A program made the position numbers and the translations under genes. From contig NZ_VKDC01000013.1 in assembly GCF_007097395.1 (NCBI RefSeq), positions 62,001-126,000 on the forward strand: a DNA stretch of 64,000 bases, read 5' to 3'. Source of the stretch: Fulvivirga sp. M361. GTDB lineage: Bacteria; Bacteroidota; Bacteroidia; Cytophagales; Cyclobacteriaceae. A model generated the notes under the pieces. The model did no database searches. It was not told where the DNA came from and worked only from the letters and a program-made list of their open reading frames with translations. This document shows, piece after piece, positions 27,545 through 37,558 of the stretch (position 1 is the stretch's first letter; each line of letters starts with the position of its first letter).

Positions 27545-28183
27545 TTATGATATTTTCTTCAATTTGAAAGTATGCCATTGAGGAGTATTAGAGGTATATA
27601 TTTTTTCTCTGATAACCTCTAACTCTTTCCAGAGTTTCTGTTCATTTGGAAGCACTTCAAAATACCGGTTGCAGTTTTTAACATTCCAGTTGTAGTAACT
27701 TTTGCCTTTCTGTTTTTCAAGCTGCCAGTCTAAATATGCCCTCTTACCAGCTATGGTATTTGGCCCGTCATAGTTCTGCAGCATTCTGTACTCAATGAAA
27801 TAGATCGTGCGGATCTCATTTTGCACTTTCTTATATTCAAAGCATAATTCTGAGATATGCTCCGCCTGTTGATATTGAGGAGTAGTGGAATAGGCAGATA
27901 AGTTGATACCGGCTTTTAATGCCCGATGAGTAAACGATCCGACTTCCCTGTCGTCTATAAATAGTTTATAGCTTCCTTTAGCAAGCTTTTTAATAGTGAG
28001 CTGTTCCTGGTTTAACTCTTGTTGAAAAGGGATAAGATCTGTTTTCTTACGCAGGTCCGGCTTGGTCGGAAGGGGGAGGGCGCCTGAAAGTAAGTTAAAT
28101 GTCATACCTGTAGCCTGTTTTTCAATTTCTACGGTGCAGTTATCTTCAGCTTCTACTTTTTGACTACGTGCGTTCAATTCCAT
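27545..28183 (-). CDS. Detached C-terminal domain of a GDSL/SGNH-type hydrolase
   Basis: 212 residues without signal peptide. The pattern L-x-x-G-x-Y-K-L-F-I-D-D-R-E-V-G-x-F, then LKAGINLSAYSTTPQYQQAEHISEL, matches the region that follows the catalytic domain in a family of SGNH hydrolases (typically ...L-x-x-G-I-N-L-A...QA...). The GDSL, GxND and DxxH blocks are all missing, and no room for them exists because the sulfatase stop is only 10 bp upstream. It may be a remnant, or an accessory domain made as a separate protein. The frame is intact with no internal stop, and it sits in the operon between sulfatase and GH2. Confidence 0.55.
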   Translation of the reverse strand: MELNARSQKVEAEDNCTVEIEKQATGMTFNLLSGALPLPTKPDLRKKTDLIPFQQELNQEQLTIKKLAKGSYKLFIDDREVGSFTHRALKAGINLSAYSTTPQYQQAEHISELCFEYKKVQNEIRTIYFIEYRMLQNYDGPNTIAGKRAYLDWQLEKQKGKSYYNWNVKNCNRYFEVLPNEQKLWKELEVIREKIYTSNTPQWHTFKLKKIS

Positions 28184-28193
28184 TTTTGCCCCA

Positions 28194-29789
28194 TTAATCT
28201 TCCCAATGCTTGTCTACGATAGCCTGAATGAACGGATAATCTCTGTCCGTTTCATTCAGCTCCATACGTTGTTTTTTCAATTCTGCCTGAAGCTGGCGGA
28301 TGACTTCTTTGAAATCAGGATCATTATACCTGTTGTGAAGCTCTTCCGGGTCATTCTTCAGGTCATAGAACTCCCATGTATGTGGGGTTTCATTTTCGAT
28401 CCCTTTATACTCAGTAGCCCAATAGTGCTCTTTGAACTGCTCTTGTGGTAAGTAGTGTTTTCCATAGTAGAAGATCAGTTTGTGATCTTTCGTGCGTATA
28501 CCAAAATGAGCAGGAACGTAATGATGTATAACGTGCATCCAGTACCGATAATACGTGGCTTCGCGCCAGTTTTCCTCAGGCTTGCCCTTCAATGTATTGA
28601 TAAAGCTCTTGCCTTGCATATAGTCAGGCGTGTTTCCACCGGCTAATTCGATCATGGTAGGAGCATAATCTGTATTATTGATCAATAGATCACTTACCAT
28701 GTTTTTATTGATGATGTTAGGGCAATGCATAACGAAAGGCATACGCATGGACTCATCATACATCCATCGTTTATCAATGTAATCATGTTCTCCAAGCATC
28801 ATCCCCTGGTCTCCGGTGTATATGATCACGGTATTTTCCCAAAGCCCGGCTTCTTTCAGATAATCAAATAACCGGCCCAGATTATCGTCCACACCTTTTA
28901 CACAGCGCAGGTAATCTTTTAAATACTTTTGATAGGCGAGATGAGTTTGAAGTTTTGGATCATTAATTTCTCCAAAGAATAAATTGGCATAATTACTTTT
29001 GCTGTTAGCTTGTTTGTTCCTGGGGGATACGGAGGTGCCGATGTAGCTTAAAAGGCTGTCATTTTTCCCACGTGTGCCTTCTGATCCGAAATACGGTTGG
29101 TTGTACATGCTTGCAGGCTCAGGGATCTCAACATCTTTTAAATAATCTTCATAGCGTGGTGCATACTCGAACATATCATGAGGCGCTTTATAATGGTGCA
29201 TCAGGAAAAACGGTTTTGTTTTATCCAACTTTTTCAGGTAATCAATGGATACATCTGTAATCACATCGGAGGAGTGACCTTTTGATGTCACTACGTTTGT
29301 CGGCCATTTGCCCTGACCTTTTTCCCTGAAAGTAGGGTTGAAATATTTCCCCTGACCGGGAAGCACTTTGTAATAATCGAAATGAATGGGCTCGTTGGCC
29401 AAATGCCATTTGCCGACCATAGCTGTTGAATATCCTAATTTTTTCAGCTCTTGTGGTAAATACTGCTTGTCTGTATCCAGATGACTGTCCAGGTCCAATA
29501 CCCCATTAGTCTGAGAGTATTGCCCACTGATGATATTTGCCCTGCTGGGGGTGCATATGGCATTTGTACAGAAAGCATTTTCAAATCGTATGCCATTGGC
29601 GGCCAATTTATCAATGTTAGGAGTTGGATTCAACCTTTTTAACCGCCCTCCGTAAGCGCCAATGGCCTGCGATGTGTGATCATCAGACATGATGAAAATG
29701 ATATTGGGTTGGGTAGTCTGGCCGTTTGCATCGCTCCAGTTATGTTGACAGAGCAGAATGGTCAATCCGATTAGAATTTTTCTTGTCAT
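28194..29789 (-). CDS. Secreted type I sulfatase (formylglycine-dependent)
   Basis: 531 residues with signal peptide. The formylglycine motif C79-T-P-S-R is in NAICTPSRANIISG, and the metal-binding aspartates 36-37 are in IFIMSDDHTSQAIGAYGG. Other conserved sulfatase segments are MVGKWHL, HHYKAP and YTGDQGMMLGEHDYIDKRWMYDE. It needs a formylglycine-generating or anaerobic maturase enzyme, not seen in the window. Its place between two GH2 genes suggests removal of sulfate from a sulfated galactan such as porphyran or carrageenan. The exact sulfatase subfamily cannot be read from sequence by eye. Confidence 0.92.
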   Translation of the reverse strand: MTRKILIGLTILLCQHNWSDANGQTTQPNIIFIMSDDHTSQAIGAYGGRLKRLNPTPNIDKLAANGIRFENAFCTNAICTPSRANIISGQYSQTNGVLDLDSHLDTDKQYLPQELKKLGYSTAMVGKWHLANEPIHFDYYKVLPGQGKYFNPTFREKGQGKWPTNVVTSKGHSSDVITDVSIDYLKKLDKTKPFFLMHHYKAPHDMFEYAPRYEDYLKDVEIPEPASMYNQPYFGSEGTRGKNDSLLSYIGTSVSPRNKQANSKSNYANLFFGEINDPKLQTHLAYQKYLKDYLRCVKGVDDNLGRLFDYLKEAGLWENTVIIYTGDQGMMLGEHDYIDKRWMYDESMRMPFVMHCPNIINKNMVSDLLINNTDYAPTMIELAGGNTPDYMQGKSFINTLKGKPEENWREATYYRYWMHVIHHYVPAHFGIRTKDHKLIFYYGKHYLPQEQFKEHYWATEYKGIENETPHTWEFYDLKNDPEELHNRYNDPDFKEVIRQLQAELKKQRMELNETDRDYPFIQAIVDKHWED

Positions 29790-30167
29790 GGGTTCTATAC
29801 TCTTGATTTCAGTGGGATTAATTTTTTAAATCTCAAGATCAGGAAATTGCCTCTTACTCGAGCCTCATCATCACAACGATGACGAAGCACGACAGTGGTT
29901 ATGCCGGAAGTACTGATCATTATCCTTACCTGTCGTGGCACAGACGCTGACAGTCCATCTTTATTGAAGCGAGAAGCATTTGTCTGGTTATTCCATCCGT
30001 ATCGTGCTTTTGTAGGTTGCTTCACACTTTTTTATGTTAAGACTACTGATAGTTGGTCCTGAGTAGACAGTGCTAAAGTGTTAGTAAATAGGCCTTTGTA
30101 TGCAAGAGCCAGCGTATTCATGAAATTCTGTTCAGTTTGAGATATCTATTCATAGCAGTGGATGGTC
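29790..30167. other. Intergenic region between sulfatase and second GH2
   Basis: About 378 bp. A 76-codon minus-strand frame (29795-30025) shows no family features and I do not accept it. CACGACAG (29888-29895) and CTGTCGTG (29930-29937) form 8-bp inverted arms. The long gap suggests that the sulfatase group has its own promoter. Confidence 0.5.
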
Positions 30168-33032
30168 TTATTTTGTCCGTTTCAATATAATGCCGTTGAG
30201 CCAGGTGTAAGAATCGTCTTTGTTTGTGTTAAAGGTGACCTTAATAGTATCTTTACCATTACTTTGGAGAATATTTACTACAGAGAGTGGGGCACGCTCC
30301 CGGGTGTTTTTGGCATCATAGTGATCCACAATATGATGGTCCGATACGAAAGAAGTACTTTGTAATGTGCTCTTTATTTCCGTTGCTATAGCATATGGAA
30401 ATTGTTTTTCATGCTCCCTGGTATGGTGAAAGGTTTCCAGAACATACGTTCCTGGTTTAAGCCCGGTGATGGAAAGTTGTAATGGGTTGTTAAATACGTA
30501 AGCGCCGTCGGCTCCCATGAAAGACAAATTTCCCATCATAACGGGTTCCCCTTCTGCCCAGGCAATGGTGCTATCGGCAGAAAGAGAGAACGTAATATTG
30601 TCACTCGTGGTATACGTAATATTGTCGGCATCCTTTAATGTCCAGGCTTTCCAGTCAAACTCCACGAACTGCTTTTCACTTCCTATATCTATCCGATGTA
30701 TGGGATGATCATAGATGGCCTTAGCCGCTTTCTCAATTTCATTACTCTTATGAGTAACAGATGATAGTTTAAGTGAGCCGGCTTTTAATTTCGGTGAGGT
30801 TGCCTTTATTGTAATAGTCCCGGGATTGACTGTTCCCCGAAGATAGACTGTGGCAACTCCCTCAAGGGGTTCCATTTGTTTGATGTAGTCCTTATGCCCA
30901 TAAACCAACTGACCTTCTCCGCTGACCTCAAAATGAACTTTATTGGTGGCATCGGTTACTACTTCTCCGGCTTTATCTACTATGTATGCCCTGATCATTT
31001 TAATGTCAGAACCACCACTTACCAGTGCTGTTTCAGGATAATCCACTTCCATTTTCAGTGCATACGGTGCACTTTGCTTTGTACGCGTATGTGTGGCAAC
31101 AACAGTTCCCCTATTAAGTGCTACTGCCTTAAGTTTCTCGCTGGTCCAGGGGTAGTAAAATGTAAAAGATGGATGATCCACATGTCGTTTTTCCTGTAGA
31201 TTATCTGGTGATTGAATGGCTATCAATTGTTCATTAGCGTAAAGTGCTACTTTAGGAGCATTGCTGAATACACGTATTTTTCCATCTTTTGAAGCTGTTT
31301 CGTTCGCTATATGAACAGTAGGGCCAGAAGTCAATTCCGAATGGTACCAATAGTATGAAGGCCTTTTGTGGCGATAGGCAGTTAGAATACCGTAGTCCGT
31401 AAGTTTAGCCCTGGGTTTCCATTCCGGTTGTAAGTGATTATAGTCGGCACCTACCCATGCGAGAGCACCTATGTTGTTCTTTCTTTTTTTGTACCTTGAA
31501 ATATGGTATTGATTGGTTTCTGAATTTGGAGAACACCCATGTTCCATTACCATACAAAAGTCTCCTTCCGGCCAGTCGGTAGAGCGATAATCCATAGTGG
31601 CGTATATGTCAGTCAGTCCTGCGTTCAAAATTCCATTCCAGGGACTTGAGGCACTTGCCGTAAGACGGAAAGGGTCTTCTTCTTTTGCAGCATATTGTAA
31701 TTGTGGTACAGGGCCTCTGTGATTTATACCTGCTCCCCAGATGATGATAGAAGGGTGGTTGCGATGATGTCTGATAGTGACTCTTAAAGCCTGGGTCAGT
31801 TTATTCATCCATTCTCCTTCTTCCCATTCTATCCATGTGGCCGGCTCTTCGTACAGCATAATGCCTAACTCATCGCAGGCCTCAATAAATGCGTCATCTT
31901 GTGGATAATGGGATAGTCGAATGGTGTTTATCCCGGCTTCTTTGTAACGTAATGCTTCTTCATAGTGAAGAGAGTTAGGGACAGCATCACCGATATGAGG
32001 AAAATTTTGGTGACGATTTAAACCAATCATAAAAAAGGGTTCACCATTTAACATGAACCCTTTACCATCAATCAGTTCAAACCACCGGAATCCGAACCTG
32101 TTGTCAACAAAATCAACGAGCTTATCACCTTTGTATATGAAAGAGACAGCGCGATATAGATAAGGGTCATCAGGTGACCATAAGTTGAAATTTTCTGTTA
32201 TCCCAGTGGTTTGGCGGTAGGTGTACTTTTGATTAGCAGGTATCGTATACGTACTTTTCATCGTCTTAAGTACGAACCCATCTGCATCTATTATTTTGGT
32301 AGTTACCTGGCATTCTTGCGCTTGGTCAAACTCGTTTACGACAGTGGTCTTTACTGAAACGGTACCGTTTCTTTTTTTTACCGAGGGCGTGGTTATGTGG
32401 ACACCGGCGTCGAAATCTTCCCAGTTGAAGTTTACATGAAGTTTATGGGTCGTGACCAGATAAACATCCCGGTAAACACCACCAAACTTTAAATAGTCTG
32501 TTCTGTGCGGATCAGGAGGAATAGTTGGGTCTTGTGTATTATCCGCTTTTATTACCAGCGTATGTGTTTCTCCCGGCCTTACAAAATCTGTAATATCAAA
32601 ATGAAACGGAATATAACCACCTATATCCTGTTTGCCTGCAAGCTGACCATTGATCCACAGCTCAGTTTTATTGTGAACACCTTCAAATTCAATGAACGTT
32701 TTTTCATCTTCGGCCAGGTCGATGGTGATCTGTTTTCGATACCAACTCACGTCACGCATATAGGTCGGTTGGATCCAATTTTCAGTAACTCCATCTATCA
32801 GTAGCGAAATGGGGTCAGGGTTATGAGGGATAGCGACAGTTTCCCACTGGCTATCATCAAAGTCAACGGCAACAGGCTTTATGTTTCCGTTGTCCTTGGC
32901 AAATTTCCAGTTCAGGTTTATGTTCTGTTTTTTTCGGTGTGTGTCCGGATAGCCTTCAGGTAACTGAGCTTTGGCATTCAGGAAGCCAAAAAGGACGAGA
33001 ATGATGCATACAATTCGTTCAGTGTTACGCAT
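30168..33032 (-). CDS. Glycoside hydrolase family 2 protein with altered acid/base motif
   Basis: 954 residues with signal peptide (IVCIILVLFGFLNAKAQ). The GH2 plan is clear: jelly-roll domain (YMRDVSWYRKQITI, FEGVHNKTELWINGQ), Ig-like domain, TIM barrel (FMIGLNRHQNFPHIGDA, TIRLSHYPQDDAFIEACDELGIML), then additional beta domains. Where family members have N-E (WSxGNE) this protein has WGAGINHRG, so His438 occupies the place of the acid/base glutamate. A candidate nucleophile, Glu497 in MVMEHGC, is kept. It may use another residue, or belong to a divergent GH2 subgroup. Probable substrate: galactan oligosaccharides, from its neighbours. Confidence 0.88.
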   Translation of the reverse strand: MRNTERIVCIILVLFGFLNAKAQLPEGYPDTHRKKQNINLNWKFAKDNGNIKPVAVDFDDSQWETVAIPHNPDPISLLIDGVTENWIQPTYMRDVSWYRKQITIDLAEDEKTFIEFEGVHNKTELWINGQLAGKQDIGGYIPFHFDITDFVRPGETHTLVIKADNTQDPTIPPDPHRTDYLKFGGVYRDVYLVTTHKLHVNFNWEDFDAGVHITTPSVKKRNGTVSVKTTVVNEFDQAQECQVTTKIIDADGFVLKTMKSTYTIPANQKYTYRQTTGITENFNLWSPDDPYLYRAVSFIYKGDKLVDFVDNRFGFRWFELIDGKGFMLNGEPFFMIGLNRHQNFPHIGDAVPNSLHYEEALRYKEAGINTIRLSHYPQDDAFIEACDELGIMLYEEPATWIEWEEGEWMNKLTQALRVTIRHHRNHPSIIIWGAGINHRGPVPQLQYAAKEEDPFRLTASASSPWNGILNAGLTDIYATMDYRSTDWPEGDFCMVMEHGCSPNSETNQYHISRYKKRKNNIGALAWVGADYNHLQPEWKPRAKLTDYGILTAYRHKRPSYYWYHSELTSGPTVHIANETASKDGKIRVFSNAPKVALYANEQLIAIQSPDNLQEKRHVDHPSFTFYYPWTSEKLKAVALNRGTVVATHTRTKQSAPYALKMEVDYPETALVSGGSDIKMIRAYIVDKAGEVVTDATNKVHFEVSGEGQLVYGHKDYIKQMEPLEGVATVYLRGTVNPGTITIKATSPKLKAGSLKLSSVTHKSNEIEKAAKAIYDHPIHRIDIGSEKQFVEFDWKAWTLKDADNITYTTSDNITFSLSADSTIAWAEGEPVMMGNLSFMGADGAYVFNNPLQLSITGLKPGTYVLETFHHTREHEKQFPYAIATEIKSTLQSTSFVSDHHIVDHYDAKNTRERAPLSVVNILQSNGKDTIKVTFNTNKDDSYTWLNGIILKRTK

Positions 33033-33155
33033 TTGACAGGTGCTTCTTTATTTTTTGATTTGAGTTTATACCATTTGTTCTGCCACTTCTTACGAAATGC
33101 AATTGCGACTTTAGAGACCAACAACCAGGTTTTGATCTGTATTTGATCAAATCGA

Positions 33156-35126
33156 TCATTTCAAGCGAAAGCTATGCACGTTGAAAAGAAACCCATTCCC
33201 ACCGTTAAACACGAGGTAGAGCTTGTCCTTTTCTGTGAAAGTACCCGATAGTGAGGCTGAAATGGTTTTCCAGTTTTGGAACCCTCCGGTGGGTACCACT
33301 TTCAGTGTGGCCAGCAATGTGCCATTGACTCCATTTTTTCTTACTTCAATAGTCCCTCCATTGGATTGGCAAGCTACTGATAGTTCTATGGAGGTCGGTT
33401 TTTTAGTGAAGCGAAGATTATCGAAAATCAAATTATCTCCATTTTCGATATACGCAGCATTCTGGCCTCCGAGTGAACACTTTTCAAACAATACACCATT
33501 TTGATCAGAGCAGTTACTTGCTAACATACGTTCAAAAGGGTTGTAGAAGACTTCTTTCTGAAGGGAAACCACATTGATCAAGCCTCCTTTTGACGCCGTA
33601 TTTAGCGTAGTAACAGGCTTGCCATTCCTGTACATCTTAAGACTTTCCAGGTCTGATATATTAGTGACGCTTAACTTTTTTGCTGCAAATTCTTTCAGGG
33701 TATAGACCATACAGTTATCACCATTGGTCATTGCTCTTTTTCCGTCATAGTTGAGCTGTACATCGTATGAGGCCACTATAGCCGATGAATTCTTAGGAAT
33801 GAATTTTATCCAATCCAGTTTCAGGTCGTTTACTGTACCTTTAAATTTTACTTTAAGGTCCTGCATTCCTTTGGGACTGAATGCTAAGTCAGCTTGCACC
33901 GCACGCCATTCCCCTGAACGCATCCGGGGTAGATCGAAGGTGGCCATTAATTTTTCATTCCCGTCATAGATCATCATTTGGCCTCCCGATGAAACAGAGC
34001 TTACGTAAGCAAGGACTGATGTGTAGGGTGTTTTGTCATATTCGATCTCCTTAAAAGTGAGCACCGTTTTGGCAGAAATGCCTTTTACGATCCAGTTCAC
34101 AAACTTATGGCCGCTTCTGGCAACACTACCATTTTCCAGGGTACTGTATCGGTCTATTTGAATTTTATCTTTGGCATATACCTTTCCTATACCACGCTTA
34201 GTGGCTTTGATCTCGGGGATTTTGCCGTCCTTGTCAAAAGAGATTTTATCCACACAAACAGAACGCAGGTGCTGATCGCTGGAAATGTCCATGCTATGAT
34301 AGAACAGATACCATTGGCCATTGTATTCGACGAAAGAGTGGTGGTTGGTCCAACATCCGTCTTTCCATCTTTCTAACACTTTTCCTTGGTATTCAAAGGG
34401 GCCTAACGGGCTTTTTCCCGTAGCATAAGCAATTTCTTCTGAACCGCCGGGGGCATGTGGGAAAGTGAAATAATAGATGCCTTTACGCTTGAAAACAAAT
34501 GGACCTTCTTTGTATTTCTTAGGGAGTTCTTTTATCGCCACAGGTTTACCTTTTACCGATATCATGTCTTCATTGAGTTCTACTCCATATAAGGTCTCAC
34601 CTCCGCCATAATAGAGATAAGCTTTACCGTCATCGTCAACAAAAACATTTGGATCAATGCCTGTAACCCCTTTCATGTAGTCCTTTTCAGGAACAAAGGG
34701 CCCGGCAGGTGAATCTGAAATGGCCACACCAATATTGCGAAATGCACTTCCATCTTTTGGCATCGCCGGGAAGTAGAAGTAATATTTCCCGTTTTTATAA
34801 TTACAGTCCGGGGCCCACATTCCATAGCTATTGGGTTTGACCCAGGGTACGTTGTTATGACTTATGATCTCGCCATGATCGGTCCATTCGGTAAGATCTT
34901 TAGTCGAGTAGACATGGTAGTTGGGCATGCAAAAGCCATTATTACCTTCAATTTGTGTACAAGTAGTGTCACTTGATGGGTAAACATAAAGCCGTCCATT
35001 AAAAACGCGCGCCGTAGGGTCTGCAGTGAAGCGGTCGGTGATGATCGGGTTTTGAGCAAAAGTGGTACAGATAAAAGCGCAACAGGAAATAATTGTACTT
35101 ACCGTTAGGTTGATTTTGCTTGTCAT
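33156..35126 (-). CDS. Glycoside hydrolase family 43 with C-terminal CBM6-like domains
   Basis: 656 residues with signal peptide ending in FAQNP. The five-bladed propeller of GH43 is recognised by the three acidic catalytic residues: Asp36 in FTADPTARV, Asp158 in TGIDPNVFVDDDG and Glu207 in YKEGPFVFKRKG. The region after residue about 320 contains beta-sandwich modules of CBM6 type (LDWIKFIP and a final module ending VHSFRLK). Most GH43 enzymes are arabinosidases or xylosidases, but galactosidase activities also occur and would suit this galactan context. Which one applies is unresolved. Confidence 0.88.
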   Translation of the reverse strand: MTSKINLTVSTIISCCAFICTTFAQNPIITDRFTADPTARVFNGRLYVYPSSDTTCTQIEGNNGFCMPNYHVYSTKDLTEWTDHGEIISHNNVPWVKPNSYGMWAPDCNYKNGKYYFYFPAMPKDGSAFRNIGVAISDSPAGPFVPEKDYMKGVTGIDPNVFVDDDGKAYLYYGGGETLYGVELNEDMISVKGKPVAIKELPKKYKEGPFVFKRKGIYYFTFPHAPGGSEEIAYATGKSPLGPFEYQGKVLERWKDGCWTNHHSFVEYNGQWYLFYHSMDISSDQHLRSVCVDKISFDKDGKIPEIKATKRGIGKVYAKDKIQIDRYSTLENGSVARSGHKFVNWIVKGISAKTVLTFKEIEYDKTPYTSVLAYVSSVSSGGQMMIYDGNEKLMATFDLPRMRSGEWRAVQADLAFSPKGMQDLKVKFKGTVNDLKLDWIKFIPKNSSAIVASYDVQLNYDGKRAMTNGDNCMVYTLKEFAAKKLSVTNISDLESLKMYRNGKPVTTLNTASKGGLINVVSLQKEVFYNPFERMLASNCSDQNGVLFEKCSLGGQNAAYIENGDNLIFDNLRFTKKPTSIELSVACQSNGGTIEVRKNGVNGTLLATLKVVPTGGFQNWKTISASLSGTFTEKDKLYLVFNGGNGFLFNVHSFRLK

Positions 35127-35323
35127 AAAGGTGGTATTAGCCGGTTAAGATGATTTTTCAGAGGTATTATTTCGAGTATAAATATCAGATTGTATAACTT
35201 TTCACATAGCGTCAGTTTTACTGGTTTACAGGCATTAAAAAAGAATAAATAGCATAGGTTTCGATTAACTTATCCGGACCCATACGAATTTACGACCCTG
35301 TAGCCATGACTCAACATCGTCCA

Positions 35324-37558
35324 TTATTTAAGAATAAGTTTCTTGGAAGAAACTCCATCCATATGCATGAATTGGATGATATAACTGCCTTTAGCCAGAT
35401 CACCCAGGTCTAGTGAGGTACTGCCCTGACTTAATTCAGAAGTAAGCATTACCTTTCCGGTTAAATTAATAATTTGTATTTCGCCTGGCTTGCTCGTTTT
35501 TACTGTCAGTCTTCGATCTGCCGGATTAGGGTACATGATAAAGTTTTGACCTAAATGGCTTTCTATTCCGGTTACTACGTCCACTCTTTCCTGTCCCATA
35601 ATGGCCGCCCGAAGGACAACAGCGCCTACACCGCCGGATTTTCCATCCGGAAAACTTACTTCAATGTCATTGCTCTCCTTGAGAAAACGGCCTGCAACTT
35701 TTATGATTTTGGTGGTGGAGTAGCCGTTGTCAGATTGTGTAATACGGTCAGCAGCGTTTTCCACCGGCACGCTAAGACTGACACCATTTAAAGTAATATT
35801 GACATCTTTTGAAGCACCTGAAGGCCTGTTTAATCCTACCCTTACGATCGCATACTTCGCCCTTTTATGGTCAGGTATTTGTACCGTAAACGTTTTGGAA
35901 CCACTGAATTTCGTGGCAGTTTCCGCAGCGTAATGCGCTATCTCATCTACAATATCATCTTCTTGTATTGTGTTTTGGTACGTAGCAAAAAGAACGATAG
36001 ACTCCTGTGCACCTATTTGAATGTCATTTACCGATGAAAGGGTAGTTTCTTCAAATACGGGCCTGAAGTCATTTCCTCTGCCAAGTCTCCTGATCTTTAG
36101 TTCTTCTATCGAATTTCCTATATCATCAATGTCAATATCTATCGTACCTTCTTCGTTACTCTGGTTATGAAAGAGCATGGTCAATGTATTACCATCTACA
36201 AAGGACATATGCTGAATGTCTGTATCGGTGGTAAAAGATTCAACCCTTCTTCCCTTTACTCCATCGAAATACCTGAAGAAATCAATCAATTTGGATTCTG
36301 CCCACTTATCACTGTTCTTATCAAAGTTTTCTTTCACCAACAGGCTTGAATAATAGTACGGGTCCCATCGTGAAGATTCCAGGAGAATGAACGGCACCGT
36401 TTTCTTGACAATGTGAGGATGGTTCATAAATGTGAGCGTGTTGGCAATAGCGCTGTTTACCATTATGAAATTGTCGATACTTCTTTTTTCCATTTCGTGC
36501 TCAAAACCGGAACCGGGAAAGTGTTGGTCTGCCAATGCATTCAACGCATCTTCCCTGTTCTGCGGATCGGTAATATAACCTCCGTGTTCACTTCCTATAA
36601 AGCTTAATTCTTTACCAAATTTATTGTAGGTATAGGAAGCCAGCGCATCAAAAACACCATCCAATGGCAGGCCGGAGGAAACACTACCCGTAAAATCCTT
36701 GGCGCTCTCATCCCATTTCATATAGTCATACGAGTGAAAGGAGTAGAAATCCAGCTCAAAATTAGTTGCATCAATGAAGTTGGTGATGTTACTCAACTGA
36801 TCATATTCTTTCCTGTAGAAATAGGAGACAGAATAGCATGGACCGCCTATTTCGGTGGAAATACCCATTTCATCCACTTTTTGTTTAGCCGCAGTATGGA
36901 ATTCTGCAAAACGCTGATCACCCCAAAATCGCCAGCCGGGCTCGTTCACTAATTCAAAGTAAGAAGGCCTTTGAAAGTCCGTATACTTATATTTTAATAA
37001 ATGAGCAACAATCTCAGCCGCCGCCTCATTGTTGGTAGGATATTTTTCTTCTTCCCCACCACTTTTGGTATATGTTTCCATGAAGTCAGGATAGGCGGAA
37101 CGGCGGTCATGTGTTACTAACCCTTGCCGATTTCCGAATATGCCTTTTAAAGCGTCCAACCCATTGTCATTTGGATTCATCTTAGATTTGAAGAACGCTA
37201 TGTCCATATAGCCTGGCCTTGCAGCATCTTCGCGTAGCCCGTTCCCCCACCTGGTTTCTCCATATACCAGGCCAAGCTGTCTGCCTACAGTCATTTCAAG
37301 GTCTTTGAAATAATAGTCAAAACGCGTTTGGTCTTGTATATTCCAATTGATCTCGGAAGAGCTCGCAGCCAGATTAAAGTATTTCTTTCGATCCAATTCA
37401 AGCTGACCGTTGATAGATGCGCTGACAGAGGGAGAAACATTCACCTTGATTTGCTGTTGGGCACTTGTGCTATTACCTGAAAAAATCAGGAATACTACAG
37501 CAATACCGGCTAAAACACCGACTTTTCTCATAAATATAAGTTTCATACGTGCATACAT
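35324..37558 (-). CDS. GH86-like beta-agarase / beta-porphyranase with T9SS tail
   Basis: 744 residues: hydrophobic signal (VLAGIAVVFLIFSGNSTSAQ), a TIM-barrel catalytic domain, accessory beta domain and a type IX secretion tail (YPNPADRRLTV to SKKLILK). Candidate catalytic residues are Glu206 in YFELVNEPGWRFW and Glu324 in FIGSEHGG. The layout (FELVNEP, then FYSFHSYDY, then the SEHGG strand) resembles GH86, a family of endo-acting agarases and porphyranases. The start is uncertain: ATGs at residues 1, 5 and 10 are all possible. It would be the endo-enzyme that opens the polymer in this cluster. Confidence 0.75.
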   Translation of the reverse strand: MYARMKLIFMRKVGVLAGIAVVFLIFSGNSTSAQQQIKVNVSPSVSASINGQLELDRKKYFNLAASSSEINWNIQDQTRFDYYFKDLEMTVGRQLGLVYGETRWGNGLREDAARPGYMDIAFFKSKMNPNDNGLDALKGIFGNRQGLVTHDRRSAYPDFMETYTKSGGEEEKYPTNNEAAAEIVAHLLKYKYTDFQRPSYFELVNEPGWRFWGDQRFAEFHTAAKQKVDEMGISTEIGGPCYSVSYFYRKEYDQLSNITNFIDATNFELDFYSFHSYDYMKWDESAKDFTGSVSSGLPLDGVFDALASYTYNKFGKELSFIGSEHGGYITDPQNREDALNALADQHFPGSGFEHEMEKRSIDNFIMVNSAIANTLTFMNHPHIVKKTVPFILLESSRWDPYYYSSLLVKENFDKNSDKWAESKLIDFFRYFDGVKGRRVESFTTDTDIQHMSFVDGNTLTMLFHNQSNEEGTIDIDIDDIGNSIEELKIRRLGRGNDFRPVFEETTLSSVNDIQIGAQESIVLFATYQNTIQEDDIVDEIAHYAAETATKFSGSKTFTVQIPDHKRAKYAIVRVGLNRPSGASKDVNITLNGVSLSVPVENAADRITQSDNGYSTTKIIKVAGRFLKESNDIEVSFPDGKSGGVGAVVLRAAIMGQERVDVVTGIESHLGQNFIMYPNPADRRLTVKTSKPGEIQIINLTGKVMLTSELSQGSTSLDLGDLAKGSYIIQFMHMDGVSSKKLILK

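Noticed and set aside
29795-30025. 76-codon minus-strand frame after the second GH2
   Set aside because: No signal, motif or family resemblance; codon content looks random. Treated as intergenic.
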